Source: Aphis gossypii
Taxonomy: Eukaryota > Arthropoda > Insecta > Hemiptera > Aphididae
DNA length: 64,000 nucleotides
Direction of reading: 5' to 3'
Assembly: GCF_020184175.1 (NCBI RefSeq)
Contig: NC_065533.1
Span: forward strand, 3,060,695 to 3,124,694
A program made the translations under genes and the position numbers. How positions within the stretch are numbered: the stretch's first letter is position 1; each line of letters opens with the position of its first letter. This document shows positions 38,000 to 50,867 of the stretch, in pieces. Under the pieces are notes generated by a model. The model did no database searches and was not told where the DNA came from. It saw only the letters and a program-made list of their open reading frames with translations.

Positions 38000-38614
38000 T
38001 TATTACCACTGAGTTTGCATAGTTTCTTTGTAATATTAAAGCTAATGACACAAATTTTTTTCTGCTAAACGCAAATTGGCTGTGTTGTATATTTGTCCAC
38101 TTTAAGAGACGGAGGCAACAAATGCGGGTGTGGCATCCTCTACAATAAAATAATATAATAAAATATTATAGTCTTTTATTCTTGTGAGACGACGGAAATA
38201 TTCAAAATAACGACACAGCTATTAAGTCGAATATATTATTATTGTCTTTGTAACATAATAATTGGTGTTGTCTTAGCAGCACGTACAAACTACGTGCTTC
38301 TCGTATGTGATAAATGATAATATATGTACAATATTATAATATCATGTAGGTTATAGGTTTAAGGTAATACATCATAGCTGCTGTAGACCATAATAAAGAC
38401 ACGAGCGTTACACTTTCGAGTTATGACTGTTTAACATTCTATTTTAATAATACTTGAATTATACGTTTAAAACGTAGTCGAACACAAATATTGATTATTT
38501 GTATTAGGCCTACCAATAATATATACATTATATGTATTTATAGTAGGTATGTCGAATGTCAAGTGTATATGTGTATATGATATATTTTACCTCACCGTAT
38601 TAAACCGTTACATA
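38000..38614. repeat. Dispersed repeat, copy A
   Basis: This segment aligns along its length, in the same orientation, with 47560-48100. Shared words include GACGGAAATATTCAAAATAACGACA (A) against a closely similar stretch in B, AGCAGCACGT, TGCTTCTCGTA, GACATTCTATTTTAATAA-type words (AACATTC in A), CACAAATATTGATTATTTGT and GAATGTCAAGT. Near its left part (38111-38142) it also carries GACGGAGGCAACAAATGCGGG, which matches the right terminus of the inverted repeat at 59653-60000 (GACGGAGACAACATCTGCGGG). Copies A and B are clearly diverged, so the duplication is old. It is probably a non-autonomous transposon family. Confidence 0.75.
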
Positions 38615-41600
38615 TTATTATTTATGATATGTGGTAAATGACAACAATTGCAGGTGGTTCGTCATATACCTATATTGTGCTCCTATATAACTCCTTCACG
38701 TTTATGAAAATTATATATTATAATCCGTTGTATAATATTCACTCCATTTAAAATATACAATAATGTGTACCGTTAGCATAAAACAAAATTATTGTACTTA
38801 TCTTATTATAATTTAAATATAATTTATGTATATGTAGGTAGGTACATTGAATTTTTGAAATCGTGGGTATAGATGTGTTGTCATTATTTCACCGTAGTTT
38901 TACCACTCCTCGTAAAAGAAATTAATTGAAAATCTAATAATATTAAGTTTTTACATTGAAATTTAACCTACCTACTCGTAAATTGGGTAAATGATATCAT
39001 GCATTTTAAAAAAAATAACGTTGTACCTATAAAATATAAATATTATATGATTTACTACTATGAAAATGAAAAAATGACAAGATAACTTAGAATGTTTTTG
39101 TTTATTATTTTTAAGAATAGAAAAACGTTTAAAAAAAAATTGATTATTGTAATATACATAACTCATATTTTACCTTTTCTCGTAATTTGCAACAAAAATA
39201 ATCATATTGTATCTATATACACGTGACATTGGAACTTAATAGAATTGTGGTGACTGTATATTATGTATTTTAGAACTGTAGTTCAGTTTCAATAGGTAAT
39301 AGGTACTGAGTACCTGGTACTCATTACTCTTAAGTCACCAAAGTACAATATATATAGTAGGTAATGTCAATATAGATTTAATACGCAATAGTATCATATA
39401 TTGTTGTACCGAATTAAATTACGTAAAGATTAGTATTGAATTAATAATATTATATTTAATTGTTCTATTAAAAGATATCAAAGTAATGGGTATGTGTTTA
39501 TCTATTTGTAATAAAATATAATAATTTTATTATCAGTAAAATTTCGTTTTTCATTTCGAAATTATATTTAATATTTAAAAAACTATATAATAATATAGTA
39601 TGCAATATACATATTATAATATAATAATTAATTTACATTTACAATAACATTTAAATTATTTGAACTCTATCAAATGCTTTTTATAAAGTTTCTTTCGAAA
39701 ATCAAAATTCCTAGGTACTGAATTTCACAAACGTAACTTAAAAACATTATAACACGGCGGAAGTATTGAATTAGGGTGAACTTAATTGTTTTGTTTTTAC
39801 TGCTATCTATAATTTTATCGACACGTCATGATCGTACGTTTTGAAATAATAATGTTTTAACAGTTTGATTTGGATTTTATTCGTACTCAAAAATCAGGGT
39901 TATCATACATTTTATTCATACGTCATCGACTTTTTATACCTAAATATTTTATATTTTTATACCACATCCGTCTCTGAAATTAAAAACTATACGCATGTTT
40001 TATAAAATTTAATTAATACAACAATTTGTATTTTATATATATATATGTATATCACTTAATTTTTTTAACCGGTTATATAATGTAAAAATATTAACAAATT
40101 ATTATTATTTTCATATGTTTGACCGAATGCCGCTGTATCAGCTGTAATATACGTGACAAACACGACAATATAATCAAGTGTCTGCGTATAGTATACCATA
40201 CAATACATTGTGTATTATGCTTTAGTCTATTCATATATATATATATATTTATATTATTGGTGCACACTTCACACGTACTACACATACTGTGCTCGTGTAT
40301 ATAGGTACATGTATAAAGGGTATTATTATTATTTAGGTATTGTTATCGTACACTTCCCGTGACCTACTATTACACAACGACAATACGCGAGCATAATATA
40401 ATATATATAGGTAGGTATGTATAATATAATATGTACACAGTGGTCGAAGTGGCTATTTGTCTGTGAAGAGAATGTGGTGGGAAGTAATTGACACGTTACG
40501 ATAGTGTCTACTTACTACAATATTAAAGTATGAAATGGGTAAAAAATAATTCACTCTAAATCTTGGTTTTCTGTAACCTAAAACATTAGTATTCACAAAA
40601 AATCTAGAAACAGTTTTTTTTATCTATGTTTACAATAAATTCAAAAGCTATTCCACGAGCAGTATGTCACAGTGGTTACTAGTTATTACCATTTCAATAA
40701 CTTGCAGATTATATTATAATTTATATTGCTGCAGGTGTATCTTAACTACTCGTATATAGCTCTATGCACGATGTATAATCTATAGACGACTATTTGCGGG
40801 CTGCAAGCTATTTGGTATATAACTGTATCAATAATAATTCGTAAACGATAAAATACGATTGAAAACGCACAATTCATATTGTTTTTATTTTTATGGAGTA
40901 AATTACTCCGAGTAATGGAGTTCGATATTTGGCACTGGTACAAGTAAATAGCGAAAATCAACCTCGAAATGTATAAAAAGCACCAATATATTATGTAAAT
41001 ATATAAAAAGTATGATGAAATAGAAAAGTAGCTTAAATCGTATTCAGGTCTACAATTTCAAATCACGATGAATTCGAAAATACATTTTCAGTGATAATGA
41101 ACTACTATAAAAAAGGAAGAAAACATAAATTTATGTAAAAATAAAACACTTAATATAACATTTGATACAAAATGCAGTTATTTATTAAAATATTTAGGAT
41201 ATGTTGGCACTTAGCAGCTAACACTACCCATAATTTGACATATATTTATTTTAACTTATTACAGTTTACTTTTTATCCTTTTTTAAAAAGCTATATTTTT
41301 TATGAAATTGTAATTATTATAATTTATGAAAATGAATTGATTATTTTTATATTAAATACAAGTTTATACATTTATTATAATTTATTTTAATAATATATTA
41401 ATACTAATATAATTTTTCGTCAGGTACAAATATATTTTTAGTTCAAAAAAAAAAACCAAAGATCTCAACCGTTCGATAGTCTTCGTAACACATAACTGAG
41501 ATTACTATGATTTGGCTTCATTAACCATTAACCTAGACGCTTGCATAGATCTACCTAAATTATTAAATCGTAAAGATTCAGCATGTGTTAGACCAGTCAT

Positions 41601-42008
41601 AGTTCACTGAAATCTCCGTAAATATAAATTCGTTATTATTATTGTAAAATTATTTAAATGTCGTGTTTTGCAATAATATTTCATGTCTATATCGTCGATA
41701 ATGTATGGTCCATATTATACTTCTTATTACGATGATGCTTGGGTTTATGGATTCGATAGGTAGCTAGTGTTTTTCTGATTCCTTCTCGGCCGCTTATTTT
41801 TAGTGTATTTTGAATTTTGTTTAATGTACTTCTACTAGAAATCAACGATAAATGTATTATTAAAATAATACCCGAATGCTAAATGTAATCGTTTGTAACG
41901 ACATAATAAAACAATTACTATTATGACAAGTACGACCAACCTATTTATTAATAAAAATATTAAACATTTATTGCAGTCTCAAGAATAGCATTTTAAATGT
42001 ACAGCGTA
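38615..42008. other. AT-rich non-coding stretch
   Basis: Many TAGGTA/TACCTA and TATA words occur. Frames at 38972-39166, 40091-40304, 40746-40961 and 41172-41390 are Ile/Tyr/Phe-rich and look like chance; 40091-40285 (minus) and 40119-40304 (plus) are mutual shadows. No gene is visible. Confidence 0.6.
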
Positions 42009-42056
42009 TCATCATAATCATCATCATCATATTATTGTTATTATTATTATTATTCT
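42009..42056. repeat. Compound (ATC)n-(ATT)n microsatellite
   Basis: ATC triplets grade into ATT/TTA triplets over nearly 50 bp. Confidence 0.85.
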
Positions 42057-42115
42057 ATAAACGTGCGAATGTACTACAGCGCTGTACAACTGAGAGTATG
42101 CTTAATATTTTGTAA

Positions 42116-42140
42116 GTGTGTGTGTGTATGTGTGAGAGAG
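42116..42140. repeat. (TG)n-(GA)n microsatellite
   Basis: TG units with one TATG interruption are followed by GAGAGAG. It lies at the upstream edge of a CpG-rich patch. Confidence 0.85.
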
Positions 42141-42186
42141 TGTTCGGTCGAGTTGTGCATAATATAAAATTATATTAGGTCACCGC

Positions 42187-42198
42187 GTGGTGCACCAC
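42187..42198. promoter_or_regulatory. Perfect 12-bp palindrome GTGGTGCACCAC
   Basis: The word equals its own reverse complement. It lies 30 bp before the ATG of a plus-strand frame and within a CpG-rich patch, so a dimeric transcription-factor site is conceivable. Evidence is limited to symmetry and position. Confidence 0.3.
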
Positions 42199-42226
42199 CT
42201 AAACGTATCGTAATATAGCCGTGACG

Positions 42227-42412
42227 ATGTCCGAAACTAGTTTTCGTGGTGAAATTACGGGCAGCGGAAAAGCAATTATTTACCTGTGCAATTGTTGGCG
42301 AGTGCCGATTTTTCGTTTTTCGGATATCCGATCCCGCCGCCGTGGCAATGTAACCATCACTAATGGTTGGTTATTATTATTCGCTATTACGGCATTACGC
42401 GCAAATGTGTAA
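42227..42412 (+). CDS. Candidate 61-codon frame in a CpG-rich patch
   Basis: The ATG at 42227 opens 61 codons to a TAA at 42410-42412. The product begins MSETSFRGEITGSGKAII, has a basic centre (SDIRSRRRG) and a hydrophobic end (WLLLFAITAL). Codons are mixed, with many CpG-bearing ones. The minus strand over the same bases holds a longer open segment with a strong splice donor, so this may be a shadow. No family is recognised. Confidence 0.17.
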   Translation: MSETSFRGEITGSGKAIIYLCNCWRVPIFRFSDIRSRRRGNVTITNGWLLLFAITALRANV

Positions 42413-42486
42413 TGGTTACGCCATGTTACTAAATCTATTATAGTTGTAATACAGCCGATCGTAACATCGACATCAAATAATAGTAC
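42280..42486 (-). CDS. Candidate 68-codon exon ending at a strong splice donor
   Basis: The minus strand is open from 42486 to a TAA at 42280-42282. The only ATG, at 42355-42357, gives 25 codons starting MVTLPRRRDRISEKRKIG. The reading ends in CAC AG|GTAAAT, an excellent donor consensus with the exon's last base at 42284. If the upstream section is also coding it adds a mixed-composition stretch including DVDVTIGC and TWRNHYTFARNAVIA. The donor plus open frame plus CpG-rich composition makes a first coding exon plausible. The overlapping plus-strand 61-codon frame is the competing explanation. Confidence 0.23.
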   Translation of the reverse strand, partial: VLLFDVDVTIGCITTIIDLVTWRNHYTFARNAVIANNNNQPLVMVTLPRRRDRISEKRKIGTRQQLHR

Positions 42487-43087
42487 TTATTCTTAATATT
42501 CGTAGTAATATTATATTAATATATCATATAAAAAGTCAATAACATTGCACAAAATTATTTATTTGTTTAAACGTTTTTACTGTAATAGTTGGTCTGCTAC
42601 TGCCACCATGAGACGTGAGAAATACCATGTCAATATTACATTTCTATAAAATACAGCATATATTTATTATGACTAGCCAAAGTCGTTGGTTTTGAAAATT
42701 CACTTTAACATAATTTATACCCTGTTTAAAATATTTCTAATAATAAATTGATAAGATTACATTTTTACCAGCTTATCGTGCCAATTATAATGGACTGGTT
42801 TACCTAACGTATTATTCGACCACTTTTATTTATTTTATAATTGCTATTTAGCATTTCTAATGAATTTAAACTATTTTTACTATGATATGCTCAAAAATAT
42901 TAGTAAACAATGGGTAAAATGTTAACGATAATAGTAGCATATTTATTATTTACAGCTCTGCACACCGTAGCTGTTCAGTGTACCTATAGGTAAATACGGA
43001 AAATAGAGGGAAACGCGAGAGACCGATAATTACGTCATATTTGAATTCACACATTGGGTTCCGCATTGGAATGTGAACAGCTATTTT

Positions 43088-43264
43088 ATGAAAACAATAA
43101 AAAAACGTTGGACTGTATCGGAGAGTGGTGTGTCAAAGTGGGATTCATATATGATTAAATGTAATTACAACGTTCAAGTGAAGATAAACTATACAATAAA
43201 TACTATTGTTCGTGAACGGAAAAGTTTGAATGGAACCTACGAAAACATAATATTATGCAAATAA
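43088..43264 (+). CDS. Weak 58-codon frame
   Basis: The ATG at 43088 opens 58 codons to a TAA at 43262-43264. The product begins MKTIKKRWTVSESG and is charged and polar with balanced codons, unlike most random frames here. No motif, promoter or splice site supports it. Confidence 0.13.
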   Translation: MKTIKKRWTVSESGVSKWDSYMIKCNYNVQVKINYTINTIVRERKSLNGTYENIILCK

Positions 43265-45209
43265 ACACAATATGATAACAATAATATGATATTATCATCA
43301 CGCCACGCCCGTAAATCTTAACAGATGTAAAATAACAATAAATTATTTTTATACATATACAACTACATTGGTAGGTAAGGTTAGTTACCTGTACTGCAAC
43401 TATGCGTGGTCGTTTAAAATCAATGTCAAAATAGTTTTTTTGAAATATTAAAACGATTATAGAGTTTTCTATGTGTTGTTTTTTTCATATAGGTAAGCTT
43501 AGTTTTTTCAAAAAATGAATTTCCAACTAAACGTTGCTATAAATTATTACATACAACTATATCATCGACTTCCGTTATTTCAATTTAATTAGGTAATTTA
43601 TAAAAAGTATATCTGATTTCTGATTACAGAATACAGGACATAATATACACTTAAAATTGCATCACTCCACTCCTCAAACGTTCATAACGTATTATTTCAA
43701 TCTAAACGGTGGATATTTGATATTCACCACCACCACGCATTTTATAGGTATAATATTCAACGTATAAAACTATTTTATAACCAAACGTTTAAATTAGAGG
43801 TTGGCTAGAGGTCACTGTTTTAAAATCAAAATTGTGTATAATAATGATATGAGTTTGTTCAATATATTTTAAGAGATGGAAAAATATCGTATCTTAAATT
43901 ATCAAAAAAAAAACTTCAAAACAACATATGGGTATTAAATATATTTTTATACTTGAAAATAATATTGTTGAACGTAAAAAAAATGACCTTGTGTGTACTA
44001 AATTAAATGATATATCTTAAATTTTTATTAATAAAATTATATCCACGGAGTTTAAGAAGACGCTACTTTGTCTATAGTTTTTTGTCTGTTTGTTTTACGA
44101 AAATCTCGCGTTTGTAATTCCTGCTTAATATTATCCGTAGTGTTTGATCTGAAACAAAAAATAAGTAAATAAATAAAATACCTACAGTAAAATAATTAAA
44201 TAAAAACGTCGTTTTTTTTTTTTTATCTTTTAATATAACTTGAATGCAAGCATTGTTAATCGCATGCCTTTGAAAATATTTAAGTTAAAAAGGCTATGAT
44301 AAAATGGCTTATTATTATTGTCTTTTGCATTGTAAGAAGCCGTCAATAAAATGTTATTCGCTCTCGTTTTTAATATAATTTAAGTTTGACGTGTACAAAA
44401 CAGCAGTATGCATTTATATATAAAATTGTATAAACGTGAGTACAAAAGAAGCGAAAATAATTTAAAATCAAACGGATACCACTATAAAACATTATAAAAG
44501 TTTAAATTATAAATTTGTACTTGATTCCGGAGGAAAAACGATTATAGCTATTAATCCAATGGACAAATAATAGAACATGATAATATTGAGAGTGTGCTAG
44601 AGAGAGAAAGAGAGAAAAACGTTTAAAGAGAAGAAAAGAGGCAGTCATAGAACATAAAATAATAAAACCTAAATTAAGTTAATATCAAATAGAGTTGGGC
44701 ACTACTAATTAGTATTGACTCACGTGTTGATTTAATACTACAAATACTGTAATAATAATAATAATATTATTGAAAACAAAATACTTAACGGCCAAATCCA
44801 TTTATTGAAAAAATTAAAAAAAATTATATCATAATTGGTACCAAGTAACAATAACGAATGACACTGGTATGTTTTTTTTTAATTATTATAAAGAACTATG
44901 AATTTTTTATAGTATTTATCATGAACACTATGCAAATGCGCAAATGTATTGGATTTAATAAGCCCTATATGGCTATAATGCTATATCCTATACGTGAGTA
45001 GGTACTGAATACAAGTGACTGTTGATATGTTTAACGAACGTATTAATATTATAATCAACCAAAAATGATAATACATAATTTGTCTAAATACAATATACCT
45101 AATAAAAGTATTATTAGATATATAATATTATTGATCGGAAGTCACGTGTTGAGCTCATTGCCTAATGACATCTGATGTACTTGATATAATGATATGGTAC
45201 AGTCGTATG

Positions 45210-45270
45210 TACAGGGTGGTTTGCTAATAGTGATCAACTCCTTTTGTTCTTTATAAAGAAATTAACTAAA
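45210..45270 (+). mobile_element. Possible Tc1/mariner-type element end
   Basis: TA is followed by CAGGGTGGTTTGCTAATAG, the form typical of one terminus of a mariner-type element (TA target, then CAGGGTG). No matching inverted terminus was found within several kb downstream, so at best this is a solo or decayed end. Confidence 0.22.
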
Positions 45271-45867
45271 ATTCTAGGTTTTGGAAATTTTAAATACTGT
45301 ACTTAAATTAGGAATCTAGTATATACCTATTATAACTATATTTATATTTTTATAATAATTGTATCCTATTATCCCCATTTTCAAATATTTAAAAAATTTT
45401 TACTCTTAAAGTAAAAACCTGTTATGATATAAACTTTTTTTTTTCAAAGCGAGAATCTAATTTTAGGTTGGGTTAGATTTTTTTTCTTTTTAAAGTAATG
45501 CATCTATTAAATCGAGATAAGTAATGTTCGAGCAATTAATCTTTACGTACCTACTACAATTAATAGTTCTTAATATGGTTTACTTATATAAAATGTGAAA
45601 TGGATGTACTTTTTAATCTAGTATTTTGTATAATATATTCCGATAATTTTTACAAATAATAAGACTTTAATAAAATAATATTAATTCCTATAATATTTTT
45701 TATTTTGAAATCAGTATAGCTTCTATAATTCAATATATTTTAAGTCTATCATTTATCATAGATTATCATCCTAGCTCTTCAGTGCCTACATTGTTATTAC
45801 TCTTCAGTCTTTTGATTTATTATTATCAACATTTATAAAATACGTAAACTATTTTTTCAATAATTAA

Positions 45868-45889
45868 TAAATAATAATAATAATAATAA
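45868..45889. repeat. (AAT)n microsatellite
   Basis: About seven perfect AAT units. Confidence 0.88.
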
Positions 45890-47559
45890 AAAAAATGGAT
45901 TTTATTTAAAAAAAGAAGTTTGTATCTCTACAATCGATCCACTACTTAAAATTACATACTAATCTATAAATATATTATCCTTTAACTCTTTAGTACCTAT
46001 ATATTATAGACTAAACAGTTTTTAAAATTAAAGTCTTGATAAATTATTAGTTACTATAAAGGAAAACAATGAGGTTAGTATATGTTTGATGATTCATTTT
46101 TTTGTGGCTATTGTATCCACCTAGTAATTTTGTAAGTACTTGTTTATATGAAATACTCATCTATATATTGTATTTGCATTTGTTTTTTAATTGCATACAA
46201 ACATAAATAAGATATTTTTTTTTATCATAAATTTGAAATTTCATAAATATTAAGTACAATATATATATAATATAATATATAGATATTTTATTATATATAT
46301 TTATTATACTGTATAATATATTATACTATTATGTCTGTCTGTGTTACAAAAAATCGTTTCTGAGGAAAAAAAAACGTTGACCTAATGCGCTATTGTTACG
46401 CGGGCATAACATAATTATAATATATAGTTATGTAAAATACAGTTGACCGTGAAGTCTTGAACAATATTCGCCATCGTCATCGTGAGCAACTCGTTTGTCA
46501 AAAAAAAAATAAAAAAAATATCGTGTCACTGTCCCGATTATTATTAAAGTCGTGCTTTTCAGCGGTTTATTTTAAAGAAAAGCAGTCGGTTAAATATTTA
46601 AAAAAAATCTTTGCAGTATATATTCGATACAGTATTATTAAAATATACGTTAAATTGAAATTATATTTTATGTAGGAATATTGTATAAGTACTTCTATAT
46701 TATGATGATTTTATCAGACTGTACAGACTGTGGCATACACTAGCCAGAGATAAAAGTTTTAATGTTATTTGATTTATTAATATTAGAAAATATGAAATAT
46801 AATAATAAATATATAAATAATTATTATATATAATATATATAATTATATGAATATAATATAATATATCATAAACTATCTTTCAGTACACGCAAATATATTA
46901 TCCAATGACACTATGTTTACATAGTATATCATACTTGTTACCCTGCAACTTGTTGCTATCCATTTATGATCGATACATATAGGTACATCAAAACTATGGG
47001 TGATTTTGGTTTACTGATAAAGTATAATCTGACTAATCTGTCTGTAAAAAAGTGATAAAATATATCATACTTTGGTTTTGAAAACAATTTAAAACATAAA
47101 TTACAAAATATTTTTTAATTTATATCATATGTACCTACTTTTTATTATTATTTGTTAATTTTTAGTACATATATAAATATTTCTCAATTAGTTATATCTC
47201 GTATGGATAAATTGGTGCTTATTGTTTCTAGACTATAGTTAACAGAAATGTCAATTTTTCTTAAGTGTGATAAATAATTAAGTATTACGATGATCTCCAA
47301 AATAATATCTCTATCTTGCATATCTACAACATAGCAGATTTAATTTTAGCAGAACAATTTTATTTCATTGCTTTTAATCTTATAAAATATTGAATTATAC
47401 AAATAGGTACTACATCTAATAGATTTTAAGAATGCTAATATGAATAGGTATGTAAAAGTAAAATATCATAGCAATTTAAAAATGTTCACAATTTACTTTC
47501 AAACAATTAAAACACATACAATATGTTCTTAGCTTTTAATTTTATAATAAGTTACAACA

Positions 47560-48100
47560 CTCATATTATATTAGAGCTAACGAAAAAAAAATGATTTTTA
47601 CGTATACTCACACAAATTTTCTATGTATGTTTATGAGAATGATATAACACAACACATGTGGGTGACCTTTCAAATAAAATAGTGTAATAAATAGTTTTCA
47701 TTCTCGTAGGACAACGGAAATATTTAAAATTTAAAATAACGACAGAGCTATAATAGTTGAATATTATTCCTATATTATAGTATATTTGTGACATAATTGG
47801 TTTTGTTAAAGCAGCACGTGGCTTGTACATGCTTCTCGTAATGATAATATTATGTAGCATGTAGATTATAGTTATAAAGGTTTACACTATACCTGCTGGA
47901 CTTATACCATAATATATGAAGTGCGTTTAGCATTAGGCTTTTTAGTTATGACTGTGACATTCTATTTTAATAACACTCGAATTACGTTTAAAACGCTGAA
48001 CACAAATATTGATTATTTGTAATTGGTTGATTATAATATTGTTATGTGAATGTCAAGTATTTGATATATTTCATCTACCCACTGAACCGTTACATGTTTA
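47560..48100. repeat. Dispersed repeat, copy B
   Basis: This is the partner of 38000-38614 in the same orientation, about 9.5 kb away. The alignment runs from an ACACATGTGGGTGACC word near 47,653 (copy A: CAAATGCGGGTGTGGC) through ACAACGGAAATATTTAAAAT, AGCAGCACGTGG, TGCTTCTCGTAATG, ATGACTGTGACATTC and CACAAATATTGATTATTTGT to TGAACCGTTACAT near 48,092. Several small indels separate the copies. A 79-codon minus-strand frame here (47621-47860) is not conserved in copy A, so it is not coding. Confidence 0.75.
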
Positions 48101-48239
48101 AACTTCATCTTAAAATACAATTCGTGTAATACTAATTACTATGCATGTATAACGTCTATAGAAGCACATTTTATACAAATAAAATACATATAGAACGAGT
48201 AGACAAATCTACTGAAGTTCAAGAAAAATATATTAAGTA

Positions 48240-48716
48240 CTGTAAAACTACTAAACCGCTTATGAATCTCACTTTGGAACCAGCACAAAGTGAATCTTTT
48301 AGGCGAAGTGGGAAAAAAACTTAAAAACTACGATAGCAGTGCCAGATAATCGTGGGTGTATATTTATATCACAAATTACAATAATTACGTAAAATTGCGA
48401 TAACATTTGTTGTAAAAATTATACATATACACATTACAAAACATGAAAAAACATGAATTGAAACCAGTAATAATACGAACAAAAATAATATAACTTTTCA
48501 AAATCAATTTATTTTTAAAATTTAACCAAAAATGTTTATTTTACATCATTTTTTTTTTTTTTCATTATTTGAATCTTATAAACCGAATAGATGAGTCTTA
48601 TAACTGAATTTTTCTTATATATATTTGGATACATCTGGACCTTTCCTGACGATTTTGAATCTTATAAGCGATTGAACCTTATATCCGTGAGTCTTATAAG
48701 CGGTGTCCACTAATAC
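48240..48716. mobile_element. Non-autonomous pogo/Tigger-like DNA transposon
   Basis: The two ends are imperfect inverted repeats. The left end has ACCGCTTATGAATCTCAC at about 48254-48271; the right end, read on the minus strand, has ACCGCTTATAAGACTCAC. TA dinucleotides flank the proposed limits (48238-48239 and 48717-48718). The right half repeats CTTATAA several times (near 48576, 48598, 48661 and 48693), which resembles subterminal transposase-binding repeats of the pogo/Tigger group. There is no transposase frame, so the element is non-autonomous. The exact outermost bases are uncertain because the terminal ten or so are diverged. Confidence 0.55.
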
Positions 48717-48718
48717 TA

Positions 48719-50861
48719 CATAACTTTACCAGTTTTTATATTGGTACAACGAAATAATAAAATAAAGGTTTCGGTTACATTACTTGTATTTTTAAATAAA
48801 ATTACAAGTTCTGAGTCGAATACTTTAACAGACTATATGTAGCCAATTGTATAATAAAAACGACGTAATATAATACACCGCATAATGTAATATGAAACAC
48901 ATTACTCATACATTTTTAACGTTCTAAATTGGTTTTGTAGGTACCAAACCTACCATTTAGATTCATCAGGTGATATCCGTATCAGACATATACATTAACG
49001 AATCAATTTTGTACAAAATTCTGCTAAATTCTCCAAGACAAAGTTGATCTATGACTATATAAAATAGTTAATTTTTATTCCAGTTTTTAGTCATTTAAAG
49101 TTAGATAGTATGAAATTTAATCGATATTTAATACATTTATTCGACCACCATAATCTTTGTTACCATAGTTTAATGCGACAATACGATTATTCGTGTGAAT
49201 CGTACTAGCTCTGTGCCCCTGTATAAGAATACTTATATTAATTATAGTACCCATTACATAAAACATCTTAATGATTTAGTAATAAGTATTAATCGTTGAT
49301 AAATGACAGCTATTCTTTGTATAGATAATTCATGTAAATTGAACAAGCTTGAAAATAGACAAAGCTGAGTTTAAAAATAATTGTCATTGTCAACTATAGT
49401 ATCTACTATTGATAACAATACCATAATATTACATAGTGACATACTATACATTGTTTATTAAATTAATTTATAAGCATTTACATAGAATTATTTAAAATTA
49501 TATTCTACAGAATGTTTCACCAAAAATACACTTCCGTTATTGTTTTTATAATAATGAATTCATATAAAATCTGATTGTTAGAGCTCTTTAATTTACTTAG
49601 GTACATTATTTTGAAATGTTTACATTTTGTATTATTTTAGGAATATCATGTACTATGTGTCTATGTCTTATTTTTTTCAAATGAGAATCACCCTTTTTAT
49701 TTGAACATTTATGTGCAGATGAGTTTTTTTTTAAATGTTAATGTATCTAAATCGTATTTTAAACGAGTTTTATTGAGCTATATTTAACATTGTGTACTAA
49801 GATTATAGATCCGATGTGATTTTTATAAAATAAGTATGAAATATGATGATAATTTTAAATGGTAGTAATTATAATACAAACCTACCAAAATTGTATAACT
49901 TAATAAATTGTTTGAGTATAATATAATATAGGTAAGTACTGTGTTCTATATTAGTATATTATATATTTGTTATAACTGTAAAACTATTTTTAAAAAGTAT
50001 TATTCTTAATATATATTTTATTAACTTAGAACGTTAGAATTATAAGTGGAAATATGAAAAATACAAAAAAATAATTTACTTAATAATTCAATAATAAAAA
50101 AAGCTGGTTCTAAAGACGTTTGAATTAGCATAGGACTTACCTGATTATATGGTATATAAATCTAAACTAATAAATATAATAAAGTCTCTAAATATAGATA
50201 CTTACAAAGTAAAAATTCTAATTCACATAATTATTAAAAAAAAATAACGGCAAGTAAATAATTTTGTATAATAGGTATATAGTAACATATATATTGTGAT
50301 TATTACATAAAACTAGCTGTTGGTGTTTTTTGGATGAACTCTACAGGATTTTTGTTAAATTTTTCGTAACTGCTATACATTTTGGTGTAATTACAAAAAT
50401 GTTATTCGACTAAATCTTTATCGTCATCTTAAAATGTCTACTAGGTATACATCGTACACTTAGGAGTGGTACACCGTTACCTCCAAATATATAAACGATT
50501 TGCCTCTTATTTGCTCTACTACGAAAATAAATTAAGACTATAACGGGATAGTTGTGGCTCCATTAAATAATATTTAATATTTATGAAAATGACAACATCA
50601 CTCCGGTCTCTGAGTAAGATTCTGAAACCACATTGTACGCACACACACAACGCTCCTATCTATAATGGTAGTCTATAATCATTGTTGAATAATTCGTTTT
50701 TAATATTTCATAGACTCACAGTTAAGTTTTAAAACAGCATACCAGTCTAATTTTTCGGTTTTGAGACATATTCAAACAGTCATTAATAACGTTATAATAC
50801 CGAATAAATATTGTCTTGTATTTGTTATTATTACAGGCTATCCGACTGTTGTATTCCATCA
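48719..50861. other. AT-rich non-coding stretch
   Basis: No coding-like frame is visible. AAATGAGAATCACCC near 49,680 loosely resembles internal sequence of small DNA transposons but has no boundaries. A short ACACACAC lies near 50,640. Confidence 0.55.
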
Positions 50862-50867
50862 TTTATT
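50862..50867 (-). terminator. Polyadenylation signal candidate AATAAA
   Basis: AATAAA on the minus strand overlaps the last base of the TGA that ends the 76-codon frame at 50867-51097. Position fits a transcript with a very short 3' UTR. The hexamer is frequent in AT-rich DNA. Confidence 0.25.

Larger units (their letters stand above)
43265..47559. other. AT-rich non-coding stretch
   Basis: The stretch holds a GA-rich tract near 44,590-44,640, an (AAT)n microsatellite (45868-45889), TA-rich palindromic sequence near 46,260-46,330 and 46,800-46,870, and a possible transposon end at 45210. A 72-codon frame at 46457-46675 starts at TTG and is Lys/Ile-rich, so it is probably chance. Confidence 0.55.

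Noticed and set aside
40091..40304. Pair of 61-64-codon frames on opposite strands
   Set aside because: They mirror each other over the same bases and include a (TA)n tract, so neither is supported.
46260..46330. TA-rich palindromic sequence that could be read as a cruciform or hairpin RNA
   Set aside because: Such A/T palindromes are everywhere in this window and carry no specific signal.
47621..47860. 79-codon minus frame
   Set aside because: It lies inside repeat copy B, and the reading is not preserved in copy A.
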